Positions 1 through 8,751 of a stretch of DNA of 15,497 nt are shown in pieces (within the stretch, counting starts at the first letter, position 1; the number at the start of each line of letters is the position of its first letter). Origin of the DNA: CAZKUN01 sp964555935 (GTDB lineage: Bacteria > Armatimonadota > Zipacnadia > Zipacnadales > VGFC01); assembly GCA_964555935.1 (NCBI GenBank), contig CAZKUN010000217.1, positions 1 through 15,497 of the forward strand, written 5' to 3'. Both the position numbers and the translations under genes were made by a program. The notes beneath the pieces were generated by a model. It did not search any database, was not told where the DNA came from, and saw nothing but the letters and a program-made list of their open reading frames with translations.

Positions 1-561
1 GTCTGAAGGACGCATCGGGGATCACCTGTGGCGCAGCGTCAGTGGTTGCCGGGCGCTGCCAACGCGCGTGGTCTGAACCTGCCCACATCTTTAGCGTCAA
101 CGCCCGATTCCCCTTCTGGGCGGCGTGCCCTGTCTGCCCGTACGGTCCGTAAAGTCATCCGCGATGTAGAGCCCGAAGATCCCGCCCCTTGGGCGGCTAC
201 TCGGCCAGCGGGAGAACGCTCTGACAGTATTCGATGACGGGTATCAGAACCGCGCGCGCAACGAGCAGCAGAGAGAGGTTGCTCAGAAGGGGATTACGTG
301 CGCTATGGCGTGGGGTCCGGGTCCGTCTTACGCCGCTCTGCGGGAGTACGACTTCAGTGATCCCCCCCAGGAACTGCTCAACCTGCACTTCGTCGGGGCG
401 AATGACGCCGGCGGTCGACAAACCCGTCGCCTCTTCCCCATCGCCACGCACGTCGTCCATCTCCCTATGTGTCTGAGCTTGACGCCAACGTCTCTCAAAA
501 GGGGATTCCCACCCCACGGTGAACGGTCTCCCCGGTGCAGATTCCCACGGGAGGGCCGTCC
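1..561. other. Upstream region without a convincing intact gene
   Basis: No open frame here starts at a good ribosome binding site and resembles a known protein. The stretch does contain a coding-like segment (170 to about 450, described separately) and the leader of sulfatase 1. A possible sigma70-type -35 hexamer TTGACG lies at 479-484. Seventeen bases later is GGGATT at 502-507, a poor -10, so I do not call a promoter. A seven-cytosine run occurs at 362-368. Confidence 0.5.
170..454 (+). pseudogene. Possible decayed or truncated gene fragment, weakly arylsulfotransferase/beta-propeller-like
   Basis: The frame that reads through ATG 305 is open from just after the TAG at 167-169 to a stop at 584-586. 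Between about 170 and 450 it translates to a natural-looking protein with segments such as ALTVFDDGYQNRARNEQQRE, GPGPSYAALREYDFSDPP and ELLNLHFVGANDAGG, and its third positions favour G/C. There is no ATG, GTG or TTG in the frame before 305 and no ribosome binding site. The end of the frame (about 455-586) looks non-coding and runs into the sulfatase 1 leader. The pattern FDDG...R...YAALREYDF loosely recalls the FDNG...SRAVEY repeat of arylsulfotransferase (ASST) propellers. This is recalled resemblance only. Other readings are an unknown hypothetical protein fragment or a chance open frame. Confidence 0.25.
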
Positions 562-2049
562 ATGGACCGTCGCCCGAACATCCTGATGCTGATGTGCGAC
601 CAACTCAACGCGAGCGTCCTGGGGTGCTATGGCGGCCCCGTCGACACTCCGAACCTCGACCGTCTCGCCGCCGAGGGCGTGCGATTCACCGATGCCTCCT
701 GCCCCACGCCCTTCTGCTCGCCGAGCCGCGCATCGCTCATCACGGGACTCTACCCACACGCCCATGGCATCGTCACCAACGTCAACCGGCGCGACTACCC
801 GGCGATCCCCGCGCCGCCTACCGAGGAGGGTGTCCGCGAGTCCGATGTCACCACCGAGGGGCTTCTGCACGCGGCGGGCTACCAGACCCACCACTACGGC
901 AAGTGGCATCTGATGGACGATGACCTCGGCCACTACCCTGACATGTTCGGCGAGCATCACGGGTACGCCACGGGGATGTCGGACGTATTCAACGACGTGA
1001 GGTCTCGGCCCAACGACGAGTGGCTTGAGTGGTACGGGTGGGCGCTGCCGGTGACCGTCAGCCCTCAACTCCAGGACGCGGTCGCCGGGCTCGGCGACCG
1101 ATGGGCGGGCCATCCTCACGCTGAGTTCATCACGAAGATGGGTCGGCTCGACCTGCCCCTGTCTCAGAACTTCGACGTCCAGGTCACGGATCGCGCGTGC
1201 GAGCGAATCAGCGGGCTGCGGGATGATCCCTTCATGATCACCTGCTCCTTCAACTACCCTCACGACCCGAACGTCGTGCCCTCGCCTTACTACGAGGCGT
1301 TCTCGCCCGACAACATCGAACTCCCGGCCAACTACGACACCCGCGAGGAGCGCTTCGAGGAAGAGTGGTCTCGGCGGATCGTGGCGGACCTCGGCGAGGC
1401 CGTCGCGCGCGAGTTCCTGCGGATTTACTACGCGAGCGTGAAGCTGGTCGACGACCAGGTTGGGCGAGTGCTGCGTGCCCTGGACGAGACGGGCCGCGCG
1501 GAGGATACGATCGTCCTCTTCACAGCCGACCACGGCGATATGGCGGGCGGGCATGGGATGATCTGGAAGAGCACCTCATCCTTCTACGATGAGGTGGTCC
1601 GCGTCCCGCTCATCGTCCGCTGGCCGGGCGGGCTGTCGCCCCAGGTCAGTTCCGTTGAGGCGGGCCTCACCGATGTGATGCCGACGCTGCTCGAACTGGC
1701 CGAACACCCCATCCCCGGGCACGTGCAGGGCCACAGCCTCGCCCCATACATCACCGGCGCCGCCGACCCTTCCACCGCGCCTTCGTATCGATTCTCCGAG
1801 CGCGTTCCGGCCCCCGCGGGACACGCGCGCGCTCTTCCGGACGAGCCACACGGGTCCTTCATGATTCGCGGCGAGGGATGGAAGTACGTGCGCTATGCGG
1901 GTGGCGATGAGTGCCTCTATAACCTGACCGACGACCCGGGCGAGGTGACGAATCTGGCGGACACTCCCGCCGTCGGGGCTCGCAAGCAACAGCTGGCCGC
2001 CGCGCTCGATTCATGGCTTGCCGAGACGTGGCGACCACTCGCCGACTGA
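562..2049 (+). CDS. Sulfatase, S1 family (alkaline phosphatase superfamily), sulfatase 1
   Basis: The predicted product hydrolyses a sulfate ester (possibly a phosphonate or phosphate ester) and has 495 residues. The N terminus RPNILMLMCDQLN carries the metal-binding Asp13 and Gln14. The FGly signature is CSPSRASLITG with Cys52 as the residue to be oxidised to formylglycine and Arg56 following. The second metal/catalytic block is FTADHGD (Asp323, His324), and Lys336 lies in IWKS. The C terminus has the usual sulfatase tail, including a WKYVRY strand and LYNLTDDPGE. I chose ATG 562 over the in-frame GTG 535 because GGGAGGG (549-555) sits six bases before it. No signal peptide is seen, so a cytoplasmic location is predicted. 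The family also holds choline sulfatases and phosphonate monoester hydrolases, and the substrate is unknown. It is the only plus-strand gene here and converges on the CHAT gene. No FGly-generating enzyme is in the window. Confidence 0.93.
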   Translation: MDRRPNILMLMCDQLNASVLGCYGGPVDTPNLDRLAAEGVRFTDASCPTPFCSPSRASLITGLYPHAHGIVTNVNRRDYPAIPAPPTEEGVRESDVTTEGLLHAAGYQTHHYGKWHLMDDDLGHYPDMFGEHHGYATGMSDVFNDVRSRPNDEWLEWYGWALPVTVSPQLQDAVAGLGDRWAGHPHAEFITKMGRLDLPLSQNFDVQVTDRACERISGLRDDPFMITCSFNYPHDPNVVPSPYYEAFSPDNIELPANYDTREERFEEEWSRRIVADLGEAVAREFLRIYYASVKLVDDQVGRVLRALDETGRAEDTIVLFTADHGDMAGGHGMIWKSTSSFYDEVVRVPLIVRWPGGLSPQVSSVEAGLTDVMPTLLELAEHPIPGHVQGHSLAPYITGAADPSTAPSYRFSERVPAPAGHARALPDEPHGSFMIRGEGWKYVRYAGGDECLYNLTDDPGEVTNLADTPAVGARKQQLAAALDSWLAETWRPLAD

Positions 2050-2320
2050 CCGATCGTTCAGCGAACGTCCCGGCGAAGGTGGTCCATGCGCGTCATCGAC
2101 GAGCGGACGGGCGACGCCCGGTAACAGCGGTAACGGGTCACGCGCACTTTCTTCCTACCAGCCGACAGCGATGGGCGGAGCCAACTCAAGTGTTAGTGAT
2201 TCGAATCGCTCCCCGTGCGGGGGGCGAAAAGGCACTTCTGAGCGCGAGAGGGATGTGAAGTGGAGCCCATGCCGGACGGAGGAAGACGGCGCTTAGAACC
2301 GATCTACGAGGGATGCGGGG
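2050..2320. other. Spacer between convergent genes
   Basis: This 271-bp gap separates the convergent stops of sulfatase 1 and the CHAT gene. It holds a small 5-bp hairpin, CGGGC-GAC-GCCCG (2108-2120), and a stronger palindrome-plus-hairpin at 2195-2225. No uridine run follows either one in either direction, so neither is a classical intrinsic terminator. The short open frames here have no recognisable product. Confidence 0.5.
2195..2225. repeat. Palindrome and adjoining GC hairpin
   Basis: GATTCGAATC (2198-2207) is a perfect 10-bp palindrome, extendable to 16 bp (2195-2210) with one imperfect pair. It overlaps a 7-bp stem GCTCCCC / GGGGGGC with a GTGC loop (2208-2225, one T-G pair). It lies between two convergent genes and could act as a bidirectional stop or mRNA end structure, but there is no T-tract. 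The TTCGAAT heptamer superficially resembles a tRNA T-loop, yet the flanks do not fold as a tRNA. Confidence 0.4.
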
Positions 2321-5300
2321 TCAGGGCTTGTCGCCGGGCTGCTTCTGCAGGGCCTCCTTGATCGCCTCGATCAGCCCCTGCGTCTTATCGATGTCATCCC
2401 TCGCCCGGTCGCCGAATTCGGAGTAGCCGCACAGGGCGGCCTCGCCGTATGCTAGGGCATCGCTGAAACGGCCTTCCCTGGCATACATCAGGGCCATGTT
2501 GAACTGGGGGTCGGCCGCACCATACCGGTCGTCGTTCGCCAGCGCGTGGCGGATCGACTCCTGCCAGTGGTGCGCCGCGCGGTCTACGTCCCCGGCGCCT
2601 TCGTAAATGCCCCCGAGCTGGTTGTGCGCCACCGCCAGGCTGGCCACAGCGGTCTCCGGGATGAGCGCAAGCTGCCTGTGGTACCCATCGGCTGCGGCGT
2701 TCAGGTGCGCGAGCAGGTCCGTCTCATCGGCGCCGGCGGCCCGGGCCTCGTCGAAACGCTCCAGGGCGACGGATCCTATCTCGCCGTGGCACTTCCCGCG
2801 GTTGAGCTCGTCACTGTCGGGCATTAGCTCCAGGCCCTGCCGGTACGCTTGCTCCGCTTGGTCCAGGTCCCGGACCTCCTCGACGCGCTTGTACGCTTGA
2901 CCAATATTGACGTAGGCAACGGCTTCTCCTGGCCGATTGCCGATCCGCTGGAGCAGCGCGATGGCCTCACGGTACTGCTCAATGCACTCCGCCTTCCCCT
3001 GCTCCCTCAGGATCTGGGCCAAGCCGTGCACCGACGCAGAGAGGTCTCGGATCGTCTCGCGCTGCTCGTCGGTCAGCGTGTGCGGTGGAAGTGCCAGGGC
3101 CGCCTGCGCGTCGCGGCGGTCCCGCTCTACGCACCCTCGCTGCAACTGCTCCGCACCGATATAATCCCGCGCCTCCCGGTACAAATGGACGCGGTACTCG
3201 GTGACCAGACCCCACGCGTTCTCACGGCCGGAAAGCGGCCCATCCGTCTCGGGGTCGCAGAACTCCGGCAGGATCTCACGCACGCAGCGCGCCCAGTCCG
3301 CGCGACGGCCACGGTGATCGTAGAGAACGCGCGGGCCCTGCATCGCGCTGATCACGGAATCCCACCACCCGTTGGTCCGCGCTAGCCGCCACGCGTGGAG
3401 GATGTTGGGCTCCTCCCTCGCCAGGACAGCGATGACGCCGCGGTTGCCCTTCTGGTACTGACTGTGGTAGTGGTTTCCCAGCTCTCCCATCGCCTCCGCG
3501 AAGGCGCGCTCCGCCTCGGCGCGGCGGCCCGGGTAGTGCTCCTCGAACAGCTCTCGGAAGTGGAGCGGCAGAGCCGGGTGGATGGTGTAGTAGCCCTCGC
3601 CGACCGACGTCACCAGGCCGATATCGGCGGCGCGGTCGAGGAGAGCGATGGCCGTCTCAGACGTGAGGCCGGCCAGTTCAGGTAGGCGCCAGTCCTCGTC
3701 CTCGCTGCCCATGATCCGGAGCGCGTCGACATCGACGAAGCCTTGAAAGAGGTGGAGAAGGGCAAGGATCTTGCGCTCGTCCTCGGTGAAGGCCTGGTCG
3801 AAGCCGTAGCTGAGGGAGGCGCCGAGGGACTTGTCGCGGCCCTGTTCCTGCTCGTCGTCGATCTCGGCCTCGCCGGCGAGGAGGTCCTCGGCGAAGGCCC
3901 GGATCTGCTCCGCCGTCTTGAGCTTGTCTCGGATAGCCTGGCCAACGACGACGCGGATGGTCGGCGGGTTGCCCTGGGTGTACGCCAGCAACGGGCGCCA
4001 GGCGGGCATGTCAAGGTGGTCGCGACCAAACTGCTTGCCGATCGCCCGGGCGAGCGTCTCGCGGTCGATCATCGGCATGGGCCGCACGGCGATGCGGCGG
4101 GGGAGATCGCCGAGCCATTGCCTCTCGTCACGCCGGCTGGTGAGGAGGACCTTGGCCTGCGTCTTGTCGCGCAGTTCGCGGAGGAAGGCGCGCAGCTCGT
4201 CCTGCTCCTCCTGCGACCAGTCGGACTCTGTGCCCGCCGGAAAGCCCGTGATGGGCTCGACGTTATCCCAGATCCAGAGAACGGAGCGCTTGTTGAGCAC
4301 CTGGAGCGCCACGTCCCGCTGCTGGTCGGGCTCAAGCGCGAGCCAGTGAATGCCGTTCGCCGCCAGCTCGCCGCCGAAGGCCTGCTCGATGGGACCGAGG
4401 ATGTCGGTGAGCGTGGTATGTCGCTCGAAGGAGGTGAAGAACACGGGCCCGACGCCGCCGGTCAGACTGTACCAGCGGGCGAACTCGGCGGCGGTCTGCG
4501 TCTTGCCGCAACCGGCACGACCCTCCAGCAGGACGAGCTTGTGCTCATCAAAGGCGCGGTCGAGGGCGAGCAGCGTCTCATCGCGACCGATGAAGCCGAA
4601 CTCGGGCGCTTCGGGCAGGCCGATCTCGCTGCCGCGTGTCGGCGTCGTGCTCCCGGCCTCAACCGTCACGTCGAGGGCCTCGTCCTCCTCCTGCTCGGGA
4701 AGGAGTCGGATAGGCGCCGCCTCGTAGGCGACGGGGACGCACCAGTCGTGGACGGCGATTTCCTCGTTGGCGATGTCGCGGAGGGGATCGGCCTGAAGCT
4801 GCTTGCGGCAGGCGGAGGCAGCCTGACCGAAAGAGCGCCCACGCGCCAGATCGGCGTAGAGGCCGCCGACGAGTTGGGCGGCCGTGGCGACCCAAAGGTT
4901 GTACTGCATGGCCAGCACGCCAGGGATACCGGTGTCGAGCACCTCCTGGGCGAAGGAGCCAAACGCTCGCACGCGCTGGTGGCTGTCTTGGTCCGGCGCA
5001 CCGGACGCGTTATCGCTCGGCGGCGTCTCATCAGGGCCCTGCTCGCCCGCTTTCGCCGACTGGCAGGCGTTCATCACCAGCACGGAGACGCCGGTGTCGG
5101 CGAGGAGTTGGCCGAGTTCAGGACCGTCGACGAAACGCCGGTTGCCTACATGGCCCGGGTTCTCGAACAGCAGGTAGCCGCGTTGCCCCGGATGCGGGGT
5201 GTGAGGATAGCTTGAGTGGTCGACCAGGGAATGGGGGCTGAACTCGCCCTGCTCATCACCGGCATCCGCGCCGGTGGCTTGCGCGAGGTCGAGGAAGCCG

Positions 5301-5987
5301 CCGTGCCCGTCGAAGTGAACGATATGGTAGGGCTCCCCGGCATCATGCGCCTGACGGAGGCGTTTGACCAAGGCCTCGAACGTGGGGGGGGCGGAGGGCG
5401 TCGATGCGGAATGTCTCGGGCTTATCGCCGATCGCGCTGACGAGGCTGTGGGCGACGGAGCGGAACGGCACGTCGTCAGCATGGCCGGGTCGGCAGATGA
5501 CGAGGAGAATGCGGATGGGCGGCTCAGTGTCCGTCGCCAAGCGCGCCGGTCGGACGGGCCCGGCGTGCATCCGGACGAACTCGGCGGCACGGACGGCGAG
5601 CCACGCGCCGGTCTTGGGATCGCGGAGCAACTCCCAGGGAACGGGCCAACCGGTGATTCCCCCGGTGGAGACCTCGACGCGCGTCTCATTGAGGTCCGGT
5701 TCAAGCCTCGCCCACAAGTCTCGGGCGTCGTCGTTGGCATGGAACACATCAGTGAAGAGTTCCTGGCCGACGGCCCGCATGATGTCCTCGGCCGCACCCG
5801 CGAGCTTGGGCGCGGGGTCGTCGGGGTAGAGGGGGTATTCCTCCAGGTACCAGCGGATGCGCTCGCGGTCCTCAGCGGTGATGCTGAAGGTGAAGTCCTC
5901 GATGACGGCTCTGAACTCGTCGGTGCCAGGGCAGTCGTAACGGAGCGAGACCTGTTCGCGCTCGCGGACGGTTTCGTGGGTGATCAA
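2321..5987 (-). CDS. CHAT protease / STAND-type NTPase / TPR protein, frameshifted as sequenced
   Basis: The gene is read as two overlapping frames, 5987-5343 and an open frame ending at 2321, that join in a C8 run (G8 at 5384-5391 on the plus strand). Dropping one C gives a continuous 1221-residue protein. Its junction reads DALRPPTFEALVKRLRQ, a normal CHAT sequence. Domains: CHAT at about 60-400, with PWELLRDP, then VHFDGHG (His228) and VLVMNACQSA (Cys308), the caspase-like catalytic pair. An NB-ARC/STAND NTPase starts near 460, with P-loop GRAGCGKT (489-496), Walker B VLWIWDN (569-575) and a VLLTSR motif (613-618). A winged-helix-like part follows. Helical TPR-type repeats begin near 790 and are clearest from about 970 to the end. 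The family suggests a switch in which the TPRs sense a partner and NTP binding releases protease activity. The start is TTG 5987, just after an in-frame TGA at 5996-5994, with only a weak ribosome site. No accessory gene is recognised. A defence role is inference only. Confidence 0.88.
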
Positions 5988-6141
5988 GAGTTTTCACTGA
6001 GGTCCGTTCGGCATCGTAATCCCCCGTCATGCGTCAATAATGAGGCGTGTTCCGACAATGGAACGTCGCGAGACGTAGGGTTGAACAAGGGGTTCTTCGT
6101 CGAGGAGGATGGAGGGACCTCTGTCGGGCGGGAGGGGGACA

Positions 6142-6154
6142 GAATCCAGGATTC
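6142..6154. repeat. Perfect 13-bp inverted repeat GAATCC-A-GGATTC
   Basis: Six-base arms flank one A. A partly similar block, CCAGATTCAGG, recurs at 6235-6245. Together they suggest a repeated intergenic element or a protein binding site. Function unknown. Confidence 0.4.
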
Positions 6155-6184
6155 AGGAGGACGGAGAAGGAAACGGCGAACGGC

Positions 6185-6207
6185 GTCGGGGTTGAAACCC
6201 CTCCTAC
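6185..6207 (-). repeat. REP-like hairpin element
   Basis: Read on the minus strand, this begins GTAGGAG and continues into the hairpin GGGGTTTCAACCCC, then GAC. This head-plus-hairpin form closely resembles the GTAG-headed REP elements (GTAGGAGCGGCTTCAGCCGC type) of Xanthomonas and Pseudomonas relatives, which are moved or maintained by RAYT transposases. Only one clear copy is in the window and no RAYT gene is present, so membership in a genome-wide family is inferred. On the plus strand it contains GTTGAAAC, which recalls the end of CRISPR repeats, but there is no second repeat and no spacer. Confidence 0.45.
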
Positions 6208-6275
6208 AGGGGCTGAGAGAGGGGTGAGATGCCCCCAGATTCAGGGGCGGTGAGTTTCCGGACACCACGGGGGGC

Positions 6276-6295
6276 ACGGAGGCGAAGGGCTCCGT
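6276..6295 (-). terminator. Possible stem-loop downstream of the DUF4838 gene
   Basis: A perfect 6-bp stem, ACGGAG / CTCCGT, with an 8-base loop starts 23 bases after the minus-strand stop of the DUF4838 gene. A second 5-bp stem, GCCCC / GGGGC, lies at 6231-6248. Position fits a transcript end, but no T-run follows on the minus strand, so intrinsic termination is uncertain. Confidence 0.3.
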
Positions 6296-6318
6296 ATGGC
6301 CATGGAGGCTCGCCGCGG

Positions 6319-8751
6319 TCAATCGCCCGGCATGAAGCCCGCCACTCCCCGGCTGGCCGCGCGGACCAACACAATGCGGCCGACGGAGAGCGCGTTCTCC
6401 TTCTTCGACCCACGAACGTAGGCGGGGCCCTCGAGCTTAAGCGCGACGAAGGCATACCAATCCTCTTCGGGGTAGCCCAGCATCAGCGGCCTGTCGATCT
6501 TGAGGCTCATGTGCCATGACCTGTGAGCGAAGAGGATGCTGCCCGGCGTGACCCGGTAGGGCCCGAGCCTGTACCAGTGGTAGGCCTCGTCCCTGGGGAC
6601 GGGCACTCGCACGTCTTTGCTCCCGTCGCTTCGCACCCCTGCCGGCACAAGGGTCACCTGCGGGCCCCACCTCTTCGGATGGCAGTACAGCCCAAACGGC
6701 ACCTCCGTGCCAGGCTGGTCCTCGGGCTTGGCGAGCCGAACCGCCACGCCGCCGGGGGCGCTCGGATCGTCGATCACGCGCCGCCCCATGTGCTCGTTGT
6801 CCCACGACGCCTCGCGCAGCACGTCCACCACGTCGCGGCTCGGGAAGACCCCAAAGGCGCCGGGCAGCTCCGGCTGTGCGAGCGCAAGCCGCAGTCGCGC
6901 CTCGTCATCATCCACGGCATCCAGGGCCTCTGCGACCTTGGCAGCGATCCGCCGGTGGCGCACGACCTCGCGCTTGTCGGCGATGTAGCGGTCCAACACG
7001 CGCTCTCGGTCCCACGGCATGGCCCCCCCACCGCCAAGGCCAGCCGCCAGCGTGTCCCAGAGCCCAAGAACAGCCGTGTCGACCGGCAGCCGCTCCCCCC
7101 GCACGCGCGCCAACTCGGGCGATCCCGCCTCGCACGTCCTCTCGGCACGGTCGAGGATCTCATAGGCGTCCTGGAAGAAGGCAAGGTTCATGTACGACCG
7201 GCGGAAGACCGGCACCGCCGTGAGCGATTCCGCGCTATCCGCCAGGCTCTGAGTGAGGTAGTCCAACCACTCCTCCATCGGTTCGGCGGCGGGTCCATAC
7301 CAGGCTCGCATGAAGCGGCGGACCGATGCCTCGGCGTCCTGGTCGGGGTCATCCATCAGCTTGAGGCCCAACCAGCGGGTCAGGGCCCCGAAACTGAGGC
7401 CGTCCTCGTTGCTGAAGTCCGCAAACTGCCCATCCCGAATACCCAGCCCGCGAAGATACTGCACGTCGCCCTGGATCAGGCGGACCCGCGTGTAAGGCGT
7501 GTCGAAGGGATCGCCCATGAACAGCCGCCAGTAGTCCCACACTCGGATGCGGGATGCCAGGCGTGCCCACCCCTCCGTCGCCGCGCGATGCTCGGCATTG
7601 GCCGGGTGGGTCAACGGCTTCGTCGGGTCGCGCCAGTTGTCGGGTGCCAGGTACGCCAGTTGGATCATCACGTTGTCGCGGGGCCGCATATTCGCCGGAG
7701 GGTGGATCGTCAGGCTGTAGGCAAAGGTCCAAATGATGACGTCGGGGTAGTCGCGCCCAATCTCGTCAGCCACGGCATTGACGAACTCCAGCACCAGCCC
7801 GGATTCGGCGCCCGAACGCCTAACCACCTCGCGGCACGGCTCGCACTGGCACATGTTGTGGTGGTCGTTCATGCCCAGGTCGTAGAGCACGGGGTGGGGG
7901 CGGTTCTCGTCCGCCGCACGGGCACGGTCCTGGGCGATCGCCTCGCGCATCCGCCCCACGACGGCCTTGCGCATGGCGGTGTTGGTGAGGCATAGCTGCC
8001 CGTGCTGGCGCATCCGCGTGCCACTCGTCGACAGGGAGTACCACTCGGGGTGCTTCTCAAAGTGCTCCTCGGGCGGCAGGTAGGTGTAGAAGCTATGCCC
8101 CAGGCCGGGCCAGCCCTTTCGACGCACTCCCATGCGGGTGTCGTCACCCCAGAGCCAGGCAGCCGCGCCGACCCGGTTGCGCGCGCTCCACAGCTCCGCC
8201 TTCCGAAGGAACTCCGGCGCGTTGTTGTACTTCCTCTGTGAGGAGTAGATCCAGCGCATCCGGGCGAGGGCCGGCGAGCGCTTGCGGTCGACTCGGGTGA
8301 CTTCCAGGTCCGGCAGATCCGGGATCAGTGACACGTCCGGGCTCAGCCAGGCGACGTCGAGGTCGCGCTCAAGGAACTCGTACACGGCGTAGAGCGTCCC
8401 TCGAGGCCGACCGCCGGTCAGTATCAGACTGTCACCAACCGTTCGGGCGAGCGATTCCTCCTCGCCCATCACGGTCACATCGACGCCGCTCTGCACGGCA
8501 AACCGCGTGTGTCCGACAAAGATGGCCGCACGGCCGCGTCGCAGCTTGCCCTCCTTGACGACCTCAAATGCCCCCCCGGTGATCTTCTTCAGGTGCAGAA
8601 CCAACTCGTCCGCCGCAAAGCGCTCAGGGGGTGTGGGTCGGTCCGCAACAGCAATTGCTATCGCGGGTTGCCCGTCCCGCGCGATGACGGCGGCCCCCAG
8701 TGGGGAGGCACACGCCGCGGCGACCAACAGACCGGGGGCCAGGCGGAGCAT
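6319..8751 (-). CDS. Secreted DUF4838 protein, putative carbohydrate-active enzyme
   Basis: The protein has 810 residues. The first 21 or so (MLRLAPGLLVAAACASPLGA) look like a Sec signal peptide; an AAAC lipobox is possible but weak. About 24-140 resembles the GH67/GH20-type N-terminal domain (ERFAADELVLHLKKITG; RGTLYAVYEFLERDL). DUF4838 follows at about 185-450, a TIM-barrel-like domain related to glycoside hydrolases. It carries the family hallmark NDHHNMCQCEPC: Asn295, Asp296, Cys301, Cys303 and Cys306, arranged C-x-C-x2-C. The C-terminal part (about 620-800) looks beta-rich and may bind carbohydrate. The start is ATG 8751 with GAGGAG at 8764-8759, seven bases upstream. It lies 160 bp after the GHL6-like gene on the same strand, so the two may be co-transcribed. 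No precise substrate is established for the family, to my knowledge, so activity is inferred. Confidence 0.88.
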   Translation of the reverse strand: MLRLAPGLLVAAACASPLGAAVIARDGQPAIAIAVADRPTPPERFAADELVLHLKKITGGAFEVVKEGKLRRGRAAIFVGHTRFAVQSGVDVTVMGEEESLARTVGDSLILTGGRPRGTLYAVYEFLERDLDVAWLSPDVSLIPDLPDLEVTRVDRKRSPALARMRWIYSSQRKYNNAPEFLRKAELWSARNRVGAAAWLWGDDTRMGVRRKGWPGLGHSFYTYLPPEEHFEKHPEWYSLSTSGTRMRQHGQLCLTNTAMRKAVVGRMREAIAQDRARAADENRPHPVLYDLGMNDHHNMCQCEPCREVVRRSGAESGLVLEFVNAVADEIGRDYPDVIIWTFAYSLTIHPPANMRPRDNVMIQLAYLAPDNWRDPTKPLTHPANAEHRAATEGWARLASRIRVWDYWRLFMGDPFDTPYTRVRLIQGDVQYLRGLGIRDGQFADFSNEDGLSFGALTRWLGLKLMDDPDQDAEASVRRFMRAWYGPAAEPMEEWLDYLTQSLADSAESLTAVPVFRRSYMNLAFFQDAYEILDRAERTCEAGSPELARVRGERLPVDTAVLGLWDTLAAGLGGGGAMPWDRERVLDRYIADKREVVRHRRIAAKVAEALDAVDDDEARLRLALAQPELPGAFGVFPSRDVVDVLREASWDNEHMGRRVIDDPSAPGGVAVRLAKPEDQPGTEVPFGLYCHPKRWGPQVTLVPAGVRSDGSKDVRVPVPRDEAYHWYRLGPYRVTPGSILFAHRSWHMSLKIDRPLMLGYPEEDWYAFVALKLEGPAYVRGSKKENALSVGRIVLVRAASRGVAGFMPGD

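Larger units (their letters stand above)
5988..6318. other. Purine-biased spacer rich in inverted repeats
   Basis: This 331-bp gap lies between the start of the CHAT gene and the stop of the DUF4838 gene. From about 6100 to 6230 the plus strand is strongly purine-rich, and it contains several inverted repeats listed separately. A minus-strand open frame crosses the gap, but its predicted protein is low-complexity Pro/Ser/Arg derived from the repeats, so I do not call it. On the minus strand TTGACG (6028-6023 region) precedes TACGAT by only 13 bases, which is too short for a convincing CHAT promoter. Confidence 0.5.

Noticed and set aside
479..507. Promoter for sulfatase 1 (TTGACG, 17 bases, GGGATT)
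   Set aside because: The -35 is good but the -10 matches only about half the consensus; not enough to call in a GC-rich genome.
328..1554. Minus-strand open frame opposite sulfatase 1 (408 codons)
   Set aside because: Antisense of a clear sulfatase; no domain and typical shadow composition.
2185..2225. TTCGAAT segment resembling a tRNA T-loop
   Set aside because: The flanking bases do not form a T-stem on either strand, and no acceptor or anticodon arm is found at the right distance.
3743..5215. Long plus-strand open frame opposite the CHAT gene
   Set aside because: Antisense shadow; low-complexity Gly/Val/Leu/Glu/Arg sequence, while the minus strand encodes clear P-loop and CHAT motifs.
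6185..6207. GTTGAAAC-containing repeat as a CRISPR unit
   Set aside because: Only one copy, no regularly spaced repeats and no cas gene in the window.
5984..6322. Minus-strand 112-codon frame across the spacer before the CHAT gene
   Set aside because: Pro/Ser/Arg-rich translation of repeat sequence, with no ribosome site and overlap with the end of the DUF4838 gene.
6523..7995. Long plus-strand open frame opposite the DUF4838 gene
   Set aside because: Antisense shadow with biased composition and no motif; the minus strand has a signal peptide, ribosome site and family motifs.
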